A DNA stretch of 64,000 nucleotides from Microbotryum silenes-acaulis (GCA_003665825.1 QPFY01000005.1:992001-1056000), one strand, 5' to 3'; counted from the stretch's first letter, positions 34,598-47,328 are shown. The notes: generated by a model from the letters alone, not told the origin. A program made the numbers and translations.

Positions 34598-36640
34598 CTA
34601 CAATCTGGCCTTTTGTCCCGTGGCCTGTCGTTTCTCCCACTCGACCTTCAGCTTGGGTTTCAACTCCGTCTTTAGCGTTTTGCCCGTCGCGTTCCTCGGC
34701 ATGTCCTTCCAGAACAGAATCATCTCCGGTACGCAGTGCTTAGGCAATTTTGCGCCAACCACTTTTCGTAGTTCGGCTTCGTCGACTTGGCCTCGGTGTT
34801 TGGAGTGCAGGACGACGACGGCCGCGACGGCTTCGCCGAGTTTCTCGTGTGGGACTGCAACGACTGCAGCATCCTTGACTCGATCGTCGGAATAGAGCGC
34901 ATTCTCAACGTGGATCGAGGCGATGTTTTCTCCTCCTCGGATAATCTGTCGTGAGGTCACAGCGATCAGCCACCACATCGCCACTAGGGAGATCGCTTCA
35001 CTCTCTCGCGGGGACTCACAATGTCCTTAGCCCGATCCGAAATGTACAAATACCCTTCCTCATCGACATGCCCCATATCCCCACTCTTGAACCACCCATC
35101 CTCCGTAAACGCCTCCTTGGTCGCCTTCTCATTCCTATAATACCCTTCGGCGATATTCGGTCCATGGATGCAAATTTCACCCGTCTTGCCGGTCGGCAAT
35201 TCCTCATACGTCGCAGGATCAATTATCTTCAACCTCGTCACCGGGGTCGGTAGACCACATGACGTCGGTCGTTTCACGTATTCTTCCCCCGCGACAGAAG
35301 TGGCGACCGAATTCGTTTCCGTCAATCCGAACCCTTGACCCGCGGGAACTTCACCGATCGATTTCTTGACCATCTCAGGCAACCTCGAGCTCGCGGGCCC
35401 ACCACCGAAACTGAGGGCTTCGAGGGCATGGCTCTGTTTTGAAAGACGGTCGACGATCTCGAGGACCATGTGAGGAACTCCGCCGGCGAGGGTCACTCGT
35501 TCGCGAATGATCAACTCGGACGCCTTTTCGGCACTGTACTTGTGCATCATGACGACCTTGCCTCCCATTGCGGTCATGAGCGTCAGGAACGAATGCGCGC
35601 CAATGACGTGGAACAAGGGGACCGAGAGCAGGACGGCTTTCTGAGCGTTAGGATCGGGGACGGGGAGACTGAGCCCCTTCATAAGTGTTGCTCGAGCACC
35701 GGCGACACTGGTGTTGAGTCGGTTCGAGAGGAACTGTCGATTCGTTGCGAGAACTCCCTTGGGTTTCGAGGTCGTACCCGACGTAAAGTAGATGGTCGCG
35801 TTGTCTTCGGGTGCGATCGAAACCTTGGGCATCTGCTTGTCCGAACATCCAGCGAGGGCTTGATCCATCGATTCCATTCCTTTGGGTAAGCTCTTGCTGG
35901 GTCGAGCGACCAAGATGGTCGAACAACCCAACCGAGCCAATTCTTCCTGTTGCTCAGCCAACTTAGTCACCCTCTCTTGATCAAGCACGAGCAATTTGCA
36001 CTCGACCATCTGGAAACAATGCATCAGCACGTCCAACGTCCCCCACGCGTTGACCGCCGAGATGATGGCACCGATCGAGGCCGCGGCCCAGAAGGAGAAG
36101 ATGAATTCGGGCAAGTTGCGAGCGCAGATCGCGACGCGGTCCCCCTTTCGAACGCCGCGCGAGTGGAACAGCGCTGCGAGCGCCGCGACGCGAGTGTGCG
36201 CCTCGGCGTAGGTGTACGACTCGTTATCGTACACGATGTACTTGCGTGAACCAAAAGGGGTCTGTTGGGAAAGGCCATCCGAATGGGCGTCAGTGATCTA
36301 CTGCGCGGCACGGTGGTCACACAGGGACGGCGAGACATACTTTGGTCGCTAACCAGAACTCGCGCATGGAGCTGGGCAATTGCTTGTACACTGGGTAGGT
36401 TCGACCCTTGATGGTCTGTTCTTCAGTTTCCCATGGCCTGAATTGACACAAGAGGTGGCAGGTGGTCAGCTTATTCGCAGAGACGACGCTGCAGCCCTCG
36501 ACAGCCGCCCGAGCCTCAATGTGGGGAGCGGAGCTTCTGGAGGGTCGCTTTGCGGAGAGCAGTCGTAGCAAGCGTGGTGCTCACATTCCGGGACCGGTCA
36601 TAATCTCCATCGCTTCTTGAATCGTTCTTGCTTTCGCCAT
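34598..36640 (-). CDS. Peroxisomal acyl-CoA/4-coumarate-CoA-like ligase (ANL superfamily)
   Basis: Exons 36640-36585, 36437-36341, 36261-35020 and 34945-34598 join in phase to 580 residues. Adenylate-forming motifs occur in order: P-loop IYFTSGTTSKPKG, GFGLTETNS, EGYYRNEKATKEAF, GWFKSGDMGHVDEEGYLY, SDRAKDI then IIRGGENI (split by intron 3), and the catalytic-Lys tail RNATGKTLKTELKPKL. The C-terminus ARL fits a PTS1 peroxisomal signal. The enzyme would activate a fatty or aromatic acid to its CoA thioester through an acyl-AMP; the substrate is not determinable. It is divergent from an enoyl-CoA hydratase, which suggests shared control of acyl-CoA metabolism. Confidence 0.92.
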
Positions 36641-37171
36641 GGTGGTAAATGCTTTGGTGGTGTTTGAAGTGAGGCGGTGGGGTGGTGCCGGAAGCCGACC
36701 GCCGCGGCGAGGATTACGCTGGGCCTGGGGTCGAGTTCTACCGGGCCGGCGAGAGAGCCGAATGCCGATGTGAGCGGAGATTTGAAGACGAGATGGCGCC
36801 AAGCAAGCGCCGAAAGAACCGGACGTCAAAACGTTGATGCAGCCTCAGGTTTGCAGACTCAGACGAGTAGTCTGTGTTTGATCTGCGCCATGGTCTTGAA
36901 GTGCTAGGTCTGATTCGGCTAAACCTAGTACCTGATTGACCCCTGAGGAATTCGGTTGATTCTTGAGTTTCGGCCGGCTACCGAAGGCGATTCCGGATCC
37001 TCGGCTCGGGATCTGGCTCGGTGCGGCTCTGCCGGCTGGCAGGTCACATGACCTCGGGTCACGATCCGACGGCTGCTATCGGCTGCCACGGCTTGCCGGC
37101 CCACAGGTCGGCGCCATCTCAGGCTCTTCGTTTGCTCTTCCCACACCTCGCCGCACCCGCACCCGCGCAAC
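36641..37171. promoter_or_regulatory. Divergent ligase/enoyl-CoA hydratase promoter
   Basis: A 531-bp region between two acyl-CoA metabolism genes. CCTCGG, the core site of the Aspergillus fatty-acid regulators FarA/FarB, occurs at 36999-37004 and 37052-37057. In GC-rich DNA two copies could be chance; I report them as candidates only. Confidence 0.35.
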
Positions 37172-38677
37172 ATGTCCACACTAATTACCCGAATCCGACC
37201 CAGTTTAGCACGTGGCACCGTGCCGTCGTATCGCACCACGCTCGCGTCCCGACTGCCAGCATCATGGCACGCCTATTCGACCGCTCCCAACCCTGACGCC
37301 GAGGCAATCCTAAACAAGAAGGACGACGGCATCGCACTTCTGACACTGAATCGACCCAAGGCCAAGAATGCGCTGTCGATGCAGTTACTTGCGGATATGC
37401 GGTCGGCAATTGACGAGATTCGCTTCGACGGGTTCGCTGTTCCCCACATCTCGCATCTCACACGCGTCGACTAGCGGCTCATCCACCCCATAACCTGGAT
37501 ACTGATCTGTATACTTGCTTGAGACACAGTAAAACACGCACCCTGATCCTCAACTCATCCTCAAGCGGCATCTTCTGCGCCGGTGCCGATCTCAAACAGC
37601 GCAAATCCATGTCCCAAACCCAAATCGCTCGCTTCCTGCACGACCTGCGCAGCATGCTCAGCGAGTTGTCGTCCTTGCCTTGTCCGGTGATTGCGGCTTT
37701 GGATGGAGCGGCTTTGGGTGGAGGTTTGGAGTTGGCTTTGGCGGCGGATTTGAGGGTCGCTAGTCAGTCCTTTCCGAGGCGGTACAGCCAGCCCCCCACA
37801 TAACCGCCGTCGGGATTTGATGTGTTCTTCGATCCCGCACCCACAGGTCATCAAGCAACGAAGATCGGCCTACCTGAAACACGTTTGGCTATTATCCCTG
37901 GGTACGTACCTCTTGCTGGATGAAGTTCCCGAGCAGAGAGAGCTAATCTCTTCGGTTTACATTTCTCTGCCTGCTCGCGCCGCCTACAGCGCCGGTGGAA
38001 CCCAACGACTTTCGAGATTGATCGGTGTATCCAACGCAAAGAAGTTGATTTTCACCGCTCGAGCTCTGAACGCACAACAAGCTCTGGATATGGGTAAGAT
38101 CGTGCCCCTCTTTCGTTCTTTCCCTCGGGGGTTCGAGCTGAATTTTCCCGCGGGTGACAAATTCAGGCATCGTCAACTATCTCGCGAACGAGGGGCAAAC
38201 AGCGACTGAGAAAGCTGAAGAAGTGGCCAAGGAGATCTTGAAAGCTGGTCAGTTGAGGCCGGGATGCTGATAGCCACTTGAGCTTGCGATTTTCTGCGAT
38301 CTAGATTCTGATTCGAAAAACTTTCATCCGCTTTCACTTCTCAGGACCTCTCGCCATCCGCGCAGCAAAGTTGGCCATCGATGTGGGGTCGGGCTTGGAT
38401 CTGTAAGTGGTCCCTATGATACGATTCTTCCATCTTTCACGAACCACTGTCACTGACTACCCCACCGCTACCCAACTACGCAGCGAGGCTGGCCTCGATT
38501 TAGAAGCGACGGCCTACAAAACCATCTTGACCAGTACGGACCGAGTCGAAGGCCTCAAGGCGTGAGTTTGTACAGCTTTATCGCGCTTGGCTCTTCAAGT
38601 AACTGACTAGAGCTCGCTGCGGTTCACGATCTCGCAGATTTGCGGAGAAGAGAGCACCGGTGTACAAGGGCGAATAG
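37172..38677 (+). CDS. Mitochondrial enoyl-CoA hydratase, AUH/methylglutaconyl-CoA hydratase type
   Basis: Eight exons (37172-37431, 37530-37762, 37847-37901, 37990-38093, 38167-38247, 38345-38402, 38484-38561, 38638-38677) join in phase to 302 residues. The N-terminus is Arg/Ser-rich (MSTLITRIRPSLARG to WHAYSTAP), typical of a mitochondrial presequence. Crotonase motifs are LLTLNRPKAKNALS, SSGIFCAGADLK, the oxyanion loop ALDGAALGGGLELALAADLR, KIGLPETRLAIIPGAGGTQRL and FAEKRAPVYKGE. AUH-type enzymes hydrate 3-methylglutaconyl-CoA in leucine breakdown; a broader enoyl-CoA hydratase role is the alternative. Several introns have GTCAGT donors (37763, 38248). Confidence 0.92.
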
Positions 38678-39535
38678 ATGGCCCCCGTGTTTGAATTTGC
38701 AATCTATGCAAGCAAGGATCTTGGAACACAGAAACCACGAGGAACCAGCCTCGAGATACCATAAACTGAGAATCATCCCCTCAGAAGTTCTCCTGGGAAG
38801 GTGTGAAGTGTCGGAAATGGGCAAGGACGCTCAGCCGAAGGCAATGAAAGGATCTCGGATTCACTTTGCCCCAGTGGAACTTGTCCCCTTTTTCACCGGG
38901 CTGCGTATACGTGTTGCACAATTGGTGAAGAGTCGCGCCGAGAGGCCCCGGCTGTGACCATCCAGTGTATCCGCCGGTCAATCGACGGCTTGCGTGTTTC
39001 GAAGTCATGTTTGAAGAGCATCTGACCCCGCAAAGAAGACCTCTGGTTCCGTCGACGGATGCGTCGCGGCGATCGACCGAAAGATGCGATCCCAATTCGG
39101 TCGACCGCAAGGTAGAGATGAGGCTGGAATGACCAGCATTCCGTGACATGAGAGGAAAGCAAGGGAGAAGGCGAAGGCCCGTCAAATCGAGCTGGACGAC
39201 TGGCGTGTAAAGGGAGGAAAGGTGCGTGCGCTCACTGCAGTGAGCTAGTAGTAGTACTAGCTCATAAGATTCGGAAAAAAGTGCGCAGATAGAGCAAGCC
39301 CACATTTCATATTTTATCTTATGGTATCATTAACACAAGGCTGTAGAGTAAATGTACGCCATGCAACCATCACGTTGCTGTGATCTTCCGACGTCCCCTG
39401 GCAGCTCCGAGTCCTCGGCGGCCACGTGACTGGTCGCTTTCACCTCGCGATTGCATCAGCGTCGCCGTGACTTGCCCGAGCGAACCTTGGACCGAGCCTT
39501 CACCTCGCATCAAACGCCGGACCATCATCTGAACC
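38678..39535. other. Intergenic region upstream of the Yippee-like gene
   Basis: 3' UTR of the hydratase and promoter of the Yippee-like gene. A 174-codon minus frame (38781-39305) has no recognisable domain. A short run of TAGTAGTAGTACTAG near 39245-39260 is present. Confidence 0.45.
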
Positions 39536-40288
39536 ATGTCAACGTCCAACCTACAAGCCTCGACAAGCACTAGCCACCACACCTCGACCGCGGCCCAGAC
39601 CCTTGCAGCAGCACCATTGGACCCGTTGACCGCCCCCTCAGTGCCAATCCTCCACGCCTTACCATCCAACATCGCCGTCTATCGATGCGCGACATGTTCG
39701 GCCGAGTTGACGGTCCAGGACGAACTTGTTTCGAGGGCATTCTCGGGAGGTACTGGGCCGGCTTATCTCGTGAGGACGACGTGAGTCATCGCGTGCGGTC
39801 TTATGATGTGGGGGAGGTGGGGACGTCTGGCGACTCGATGACGCTCGATCAGCGCCCCGGAAGCCTGCGTGTCCCAGAATTGATCCAGACAGAACTACGC
39901 CCGACCTTCGCAGCATCAACACCTACTTGGGCCCGAAGGCGACGAAGCAGCTGCTCACGGGCAAGCACGTCGTATCGCGTGAGCTCACCAATTAAAGAAC
40001 TCTTCGATCATGTGTCTGCCCGACCAAGAGCTCATCAAGTTCACCACCAGCACTCTATTGTAAAGGATGTCAAACCGAACTTGGATGGACCTATGTTGGT
40101 GCCGATCTCTGAACATCACCTCGGGATTTGGAGCAGATAGTGGGGCTGACACGTCACCTGACCTCGACCATTTCCAGCACGTCGCACCGGATAGGACACA
40201 AAAGTACAAGGAACACAAATCGATACTCGAAGCGGTACGCGTATTCGGTGTATCTGAGAAATATCGAGTGCAGTCGAACTCGGGCTGA
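39536..40288 (+). CDS. Yippee-family zinc-binding protein
   Basis: Exons 39536-39780, 39914-39978, 40051-40094 and 40178-40288 join in phase to 154 residues. A Ser/Thr/Ala-rich leader of about 45 residues precedes the Yippee fold: VYRCATCSAELTVQDELVSR with CxxC (C51/C54), TINTYLGPKATKQLLTGKH, LYCKGCQTELGWTY with CxxC (C107/C110), and QKYKEHKSILEA. The four Cys bind one zinc. Yippee proteins include the fungal relatives of the GID/CTLH partner YPEL5. The donor of intron 3 (GTTGGT) is unusual, but only this join gives the family spacing between GWTY and QKYKE. The last 18 residues are not family-like; a further intron there is possible. Confidence 0.8.
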
Positions 40289-40429
40289 TCTGATTCTTCG
40301 TAACGGCTTCTCAGACCAGGATATACAAAGTGAGTTGAGACAGTCTACAACATCCGCACCCGCTCACTCTGACACTTGCCCATTTCATTTCATTTCAGGA
40401 CAACAAGTGGTCAACCTGAAAAGTTGACT

Positions 40430-43400
40430 GCATCGGCGACACTAGTTGTCACCAGAGGCCGAGCGTAAATCCAAAGTCCGAGCCTACACTCCACCGGGAG
40501 TGCGCTGCCGAGCCTACTGACCAACCTAGTTCGTCACGCACCGTGGACTTGGTCCACGGCGCAAGACATTGCCTTCAAGGAAACGAAGAAGGCTATCGAT
40601 GATGCCCGACAACCGTCAGAAAGAACTTGCACCGAGGGACTCGGAACCGATCCATCGAACTATCCCATCCACGGTGCCAGTGAAGAACCCTTCTCCGGGT
40701 AAATACATTTTCTTACAATGCGATGCGTTGACAGTTGACACGTCTGCTTGTGTGACTTACGGTGAAAATTGGTAGAACGCGCTGCCGGTATGCCATCACT
40801 CGAGAAAGTTGACAGGAGCACAGTTGAGTTATCCTGTGCACGAAATTCGAAGGCAAAGGCTGCGAAGCCTAAGCCGAAGAAACGGACGCGCAAGGAAAAA
40901 GCAATTGCTGCGCGACTTGAAGAGGAAGGTGGAACTCCCCCCGACCAAGCTCTGCACCTTGACCCTCAACACCAAGACAGGACGTGGCAAGCAGCCACGG
41001 ACTACCTGAACGATCCTTTCTTCAAGAAGATCATGACCACCGTTGATGATTTCGATCGATACAACCTTAGCGCTGATGGCGCTCTGTGGCAGAATGACGA
41101 AGTTTACGGCGACCGACTGTGCATCGCAGCCGGCACCGTGGACGGACGAGAAGTCCGAGAACTCGTGTTGGAACACGTACACGAGATGACAGTACATACT
41201 GGTAGTCGAAAGATGCTGGCTCACGCTTCGCATCACTACTGGTGGCCTACTCTGAGTTCCGATATCGAAGAATACTGCGAGACCTGCGAAGCATGCCAAG
41301 CCTCCAAGATCGGTACACAAATGCGCAACAGCAAGTTGCACTCGATGCCGATCCCGGCAGGACTTCTGCAGACGATCACGGCGGACTTTCAAGGCCCACT
41401 TGTGAAAGCGGAATGGCAAGGAAAGGAAGTTGATTTCCTGTGCAACTGGATTGACACTTTCTCTGGAGAAGTCATATCCGTGCCTTGCGAACAGACGATT
41501 ACCGCGAAGGGATGCGCGGAACTGTTTTTTCAATTTGTGGTGGGGAATACCTACTCAGATCGTATTTGACCGCGACCCTCGATGGACGTCAGGTTTGAAG
41601 GGCTCGGCACTACGCTAGTCCTTAGCACGAGTTTTCATCGGCAAACGTACGAGCGCATTGAACGGATGCACCGAAACGCGATGCTGAGGCAGATCGTGAG
41701 ACGAAGAACCGACGAAGTGGCCTGATCAACTACCATTCGTGGTACACGCCTCCACGAAGACCTCGTCGACATGGTACTCGCCCTACTAGCTAGCTCGAGT
41801 TGTAGCACCGAAGAACGTGCCCGGCTGGGCACGGGCCCCCGACGGCACCACCGCCGGCGACTTGATTGAGCGAGCGGTGCAGAGACGATCGCGCGCACGC
41901 GACAATGTCTTAAAAACACATGGTGACCAAGCCGTCATTGCCAACCGCGAGCAAAAAACCGACAAAGACCCTCAGAGGGCGATAAGAGAATTCTTTTTAG
42001 TGCGCACAGCGAACTTCGCACTATGCGCACTGCCCGACCGATCACGCAAGTGGACCGCCTCTTGGGCCGGCCCATTCAAATTTGTGGATTTCACTCCTGC
42101 CACCTCGACGTACACGCTGAAGCTCACTCCGCGGTACGCACAACGACGGATTCACCCCCGCTTTTATGCCAGCCAGTGAAGAAGTGGATCGCCTCCAACG
42201 AAGATCGGTTCCCCAACCGCCTTTACAATCCCAAGCCGCTTTTTCCCACCGACGGCGTGACGATGACCTTTCAACGGAGAATCACACGACACGGCACCCC
42301 ACAAAGAGACGCAGGCGGACCAAGGGATGGAGGTCGACAAGGACATCGATCTTATTGACTATGAAATTGAGAACGACTTCCCAATCCCAGAACCGCGGGA
42401 CACCTCCGTGTTGACACTGGACCCTGCAGAGGACTACGTGGAAACAGAGGAGGAGGTGGCCACTCCCACAAGAGACCCCTCACTCGACCTTGGCCAACCG
42501 GTCTCTACGACCAACCAACGGGTTACCCACACCAAAGGCAACATTCAACCCCCTTTGTCGACCGAACAATAAAACCACGACGATTAGGCGGTACTTCAAC
42601 GTCTTTACAACGAACGACTCACCCCAGCCAAAACCGGCAAAGGAGCCTAACGCAACCCTGCTCCACGGATCAAGTTCCTCGACAACATCTCGCGTAACGG
42701 CACTGGTCTCCGTTATCATGTCAGGTACACCGACGACAAAAAATAAAGCGGCGATACCTTACCGTCTACTGACACTCGAGTCCGCGACTTGTGGGGCGCT
42801 TCAAGACCACTTGAATGGTTACACCACTCCCCTGAACCGATGGTTAGACATTCACTGGCGGCCAACGAAAGATCACTTTACGAATCCTTCGTCAGACCGA
42901 AGAACTCGGCCATGACACGTTTGTGCTTTCCATGTGGCGAGGCGTTCTTTGTCGCGTATTTCCCTTCGATTGCATCGAACGTGAATGTCTAACCATCGGT
43001 TCAGGGGAGTAGTGTAACCATTGTGGTAAGCGTCCCACAAGTCGCGGACGAGAACGGTGTCCGTAGACGGTAAGGTATCGCCGCTTTGTTTTTTGTCGTC
43101 GGTGTACCTGACATGATAACGGAGACCAATGCTGTTAGGACGAAGATGACGGTTGATGCAATCGAAGGCAAATACGCGACAAAAACTGTTTTGCCAAACA
43201 GCAACATGGAAAGCACAAACGTATCATGGCCGAGTTATCGCCGGAATCCGAAGAAATCCGTTCCACCGTCGATATCGAAGACCTTCGAGCAAAGGCAGCC
43301 GCGACGAAACTCGCGACCGCGAAACTTGACCTCGAACGACGCGAACTCTTGTCCAAGTCAAGGGACAGGAGTCGACCCTACTACTAGACGAAAATCCAAC
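40430..43400 (+). mobile_element. Decayed Ty3/gypsy-type retrotransposon (integrase part)
   Basis: The 40769-41569 frame carries the HHCC zinc finger of retroviral-type integrases (HEMTVHTGSRKMLAHASHHY, WWPTLSSDIEEYCETC, EACQASK), then the start of the catalytic core (TADFQGPLV). After a frame break near 41545, the second Asp motif IPTQIVFDRDPRW appears in another frame. Around 41817-42179 a C-terminal segment typical of gypsy integrases follows (FKFVDFTPATSTYTLKL, RIHPRFYASQ). No intact gag, protease or reverse transcriptase is visible, and no LTR pair could be drawn. It is a 5'-truncated, frameshifted relic; boundaries are approximate. Confidence 0.7.
42695..43238. repeat. Imperfect inverted duplication inside the retroelement
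   Basis: The segment 42695-42856 recurs inverted at 42980-43136 (about 90% identical by eye), from ACTGGTCTCCGTTATCATG to GATGGTTAGACATTCAC. A second block, 42905-42979, also recurs inverted, at about 43146-43238, beyond the first arm. The two copies therefore carry the blocks in different order, which a simple palindrome does not explain. Confidence 0.65.
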
Positions 43401-44407
43401 CGAATTGGTTTTGGGAAGGAGGATGTGAGGTCCGAGCGGCCTCGCACGCACAAACTCTGAGTCCAAACTCGAGCACTGAACCTGGCCGAAACCCGCCTGA
43501 CCGAATATTGGACATCAATATTAGCCGGTTTCCCCTTTTTGCAGTGTGTAGTTCAGTCTCAGTCCTCTCTCTCGCTTAGAGGATCACATTGTCCAACCGA
43601 TCCTAAACCAACGAAACACCGTCTTCAATACCTCTCGAGTGAACAACGATTACACGAACGATCGGCGCAGTACTCGCGATCCTTCTGTAAGGCCACCGGC
43701 CCTATATCGTGGGTCCAAACTCAGTGCCAGAATATCCCGTGGAATTTACTCGTGTTGACTGTGTTAAGTCTGCGGGACAGATGTGCGGTGCCGTGACGCT
43801 TTATATGGATGTGCTTTTTTGATTTTCGTTGTACTGATTGAACCGCTTCTCGGGATTCACGCGATCGACGCGCATGCTCGGAGAGGCCCGAGCGGGACCA
43901 AGCCACAGCTGCACAGCTGCTATGCAGCGCTAGGCCTCTGCACACGGCTGCCTCCTGCTGCTGGCAGTGGGGTCTCCTTTGTCAGTGTCACGCTCGAGCG
44001 ACCAAATCGACCTTCAGCGCCAACACGAGGCTGGACCCCCTGCATCTGCCTAGACTCGTCTCTGGTCTGATTCCGCTTCCTGGTCATTGTCGTCGTCGTC
44101 GTCGCTGGTGCCGTCCCCGTCACGGTCGTCACTCGGACTCGCAAGTCGCGGTGTCGCGATTGGTGTTCGCTCAACGTTCAACCTTGGGCCGTGTGCAGCT
44201 AGCTCGAGAAGGCCCGACTCAACAAAAACTTGGAATTGACGACGCCCAGTCATTCTCGGTCAATACACCTTTCGTCAAAACGGTTGCCTTCAGTGATAGG
44301 CAGTCGTCATCAACTCCGAGTCGTTCATTAGCGGGCCGCAGGCAGCTCGCAGCTCGTCACCCGTCGCCTCCGTCGCGTCCGGCCCGCTGGTCTCGTGTCT
44401 CGCGTTG

Positions 44408-44440
<33 letters not shown>

Positions 44441-44518
44441 TGATCGTCTTCAGGGCTTCCAAGCAGTCGCACCGCCTCGATCTAGAGACAGTCATATCAA
44501 ATTGATTCAGCATCCAAC
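43401..44518. other. Intergenic region upstream of the rhomboid gene
   Basis: Contains possible retroelement edge sequence to about 43800, then Ser-rich GTCGTC repeats at 44089-44103 and a longer (GTC)n run at about 44408-44441. No gene is supported. Confidence 0.45.
44408..44441 (+). repeat. (GTC)n microsatellite
   Basis: About ten GTC units roughly 80 bp upstream of the rhomboid gene's ATG, so likely in its 5' UTR or promoter. Confidence 0.7.
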
Positions 44519-47168
44519 ATGACCAAACACCACCAAAACTCGCGCTACTCCCCTCCTCACACTTCCGAGGATCCCTACGCCTCGTCATCGTCCTCAGGTC
44601 GAGCTGCGGCGCCACCGTCTCGTCAACGGTCGCAGTACCGTGCGCAGTACTCGTCGCCTCATGTACACCCGAGTGATTTGTATGCTCGACCTCGGCCACC
44701 ATCAGAAGCAGAGTTCCATTTCGGAGATGATGACACTATCGTCAGTTACCAACATGGACGATCCAAGCCGATTTCGGGCGTGGTCCGTGCTAACCAATTC
44801 CTGTTTTTGGAGCTGGGCAGGTCCCCGGCGACTCGGTCTCTCAACTCGGTCGCAGAGTGACTCAGAGCGAGAACAAGCGCGTCGCAGGTCCCAGACCGAT
44901 GGAGCTCGAGACCATACACGCCTCACCGGACGTTGAAGAATTTTCACCCAACGAAGCCACCGGACCGAGGATGCCCTTCCCTGTCCCGTCGAGTGTTCGT
45001 TCACCCCGCCATTACGAGTCGTCACAAGTGCCATTCTCGTCTCAAGAACCTTATCGGGGGCAATCACCTCTTGGAAAGGATCATTCTCGCTCTTCGCCGG
45101 CGTCGTACGATGACGACGCGGCCATGATCCGCAAGATACCCAGCCCCTCTGGAAGAGGTTACCCCTGTGAAGTTCCTTACCCGCACCCAGACGATCAGGA
45201 AACGCTATATGCACCAAGACGAGGGCATGCATCCGATGAGAGCCCCTTGACAGCACCGCTCGTCGACAACTATGACGACGAAGCTCTACACCCGCGACAA
45301 TTGAGGAGTGGTGAGCCAGGAGGTCGAGCATTACCCGCCGGAGCGGAATACTCATCGCTGCCTCGAACAGGTGCAGACGATGATGATCGATCGATATACC
45401 CCTCTTCCCGGATATCGAGGGGGAGGGAGACACCCCTTTGGCCCGACCCGAATACGCTTCCCCGCCGTTCCCATCCGATGCATTCGAACTCCGTCGACAC
45501 CCAGCAAACGTACGCCAAGGATTACTACGACGACGACTACAACTCATCTAAAGACGCCACCTACCCACCCGATTTCTACAATTCGAAATCTCAATGGGGC
45601 CACGACGAAGAAACCAACCCCGACGCGATCCAACCGCTCGACGTCGTCGGGCGGCAATCCGACTCTGTCAACGCTAGCCTACTACAAAAACCATCAGTGT
45701 GGAAGAGGATGATCTACGACGGCAAGACGCCGATCGCGCTTCGGATCGCCGAGCATAAGAAGGGTGAAGGGATACAGAAACGACCATGGGCTTGTTGGCT
45801 CCTGGCGACGTCGTTTTGTGCCCTGTTGGCCTTCGAAATGGTTCGCATGTTTCAGGTGGGTCCGGCGCCGGCGATGAAGGGTCTCCCGGGATATGAGCTT
45901 ATACTACGTTGTTGGTGCCCCACCAGTATACTGGGAGTCCGATTCAGACCAAGCCGAGCTTCAATGTCATGGTTGGTGAGTTTTGCACTTCAATTGCGAG
46001 CCTGTTTGCCAACCAAGGAACTAAACATCCGCATCCGCAGGGCCTTCTGGTCCTGTGCTCATCAACACGGGGGCCCGATTCGCGGGATGTCAGAAATATA
46101 TTGCGAATGTGGGTTTCATTCTCGGTCTTTGGAGCTGTAAGCGAGCGCACTTCTGACCCCGTTGCTCTCTCAGGTCACGGACATTGAGTGGATTTGTCTT
46201 AAGGATTCGAACAAGCCTGCTACGGCCACATTCGAGACGATGTGTAAGCATTCATCTCGCATGTTGGCTGTGACCCTACAGCTCATGCATGTTCTTACGT
46301 CACGAACTTTTAAATCTCAGGCACAATGAGCCAGATCTGCGGGTTTGACGGATTCGCCACACCGCAGCAGGCGGACCAGACCTTCCGCTTCGTCGTCCCC
46401 ATCTTCTTGCACGCGGGAATCGTCCATCTCGTCGTTAACCTCCTCGCCCAACTCTTCTCCTCGTCCATCGTCGAAAAGCAGATGGGTACCCCCAAGTTCT
46501 TGATCGTCTACTTCCTCTCAGGCATCTTCGGCTTCGTGCTAGGCTCGAACTTTTCGCTCGTTGGTCAGCCTTCGGTCGGCGCGAGCGGAGCCATCTTTGG
46601 GACCCATGCCGCCATCTTGGTGGATCTTCTCGCGCATTGGGATATCGAGTTCCGTCCTTTGCGCAAGCTCGTGTGGCTCATCATTGAATTGATCGTCGGT
46701 CTCGCGCTTGGTCTTGTTCCCGGTGTCGACAACTTTGCCCACATCGGTGGGTTTTGCATGGGGTTGTTAACGTCGATACTCCTCTTGCCCATCATTCATC
46801 AAACGAAGCGACATCGAGGAATCTTCATCGCGTTGAGGATCATCGCCTTACCGCTGGCGATTGTGCTGTTTGTGTTGCTCGTGAGGAACTTTTACGTCAA
46901 TGATCCGGCCAAGATGTGTCACTGGTGTCGATACCTGTCTTGCTGGCCGACCGCAGCCAACAATGTAAGTCTCCTACGACTCAGCGAGATTCATCTTGCT
47001 CTACACTTTGCTGACCACTCTTCAACATCTTCCTTTTAGAGATGCCAAGGCACCGGCCTTTCAACCGTCACGACGACGACGACAACAACAACAACGACGA
47101 CGACTTCCTTCATGCTCTCGACGCTCATTTCAGTCCTTATTTCGTCCTTTGTCATCCCTTTACTGTAG
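44519..47168 (+). CDS. Rhomboid-family intramembrane serine protease
   Basis: Seven exons (44519-44740, 44821-45855, 45927-45975, 46041-46108, 46174-46243, 46321-46964, 47040-47168) join in phase to 738 residues. A long disordered cytosolic N-terminus (about 410 residues) precedes the first membrane segment (WACWLLATSFCALLAFEMV). A luminal loop has FNVMVGPSGPVLINTGARF and CGFDGF. The TM2 motif FLHAGIVHLVVNLLAQ supplies the conserved His and Asn; the catalytic Ser is in VGASGAIFG (about 569) and the catalytic His in NFAHIGGF (about 621). The C-terminus has a poly-Thr run and a final hydrophobic segment. Rhomboids cleave membrane-protein substrates; which one is unknown. Intron 1 has a GTCAGT donor. 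Confidence 0.93.
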
Positions 47169-47328
47169 TCCATCTTATCTTTCGTTGATGGTCATGTGCA
47201 TACCAACTTGCAATCACTACCCTGCCGTGCAGTCGTTTCCCTCCTCCCGGCTTCACAGTGGCAAGCCAACTTGATTACGTTACAACATGACTCTCGACAT
47301 TGCAACACAGAATGTGAGCTTATCTATA

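Noticed and set aside
38781..39305. 174-codon minus frame downstream of the hydratase
   Set aside because: No domain, no supporting splice structure and no coding-like pattern.
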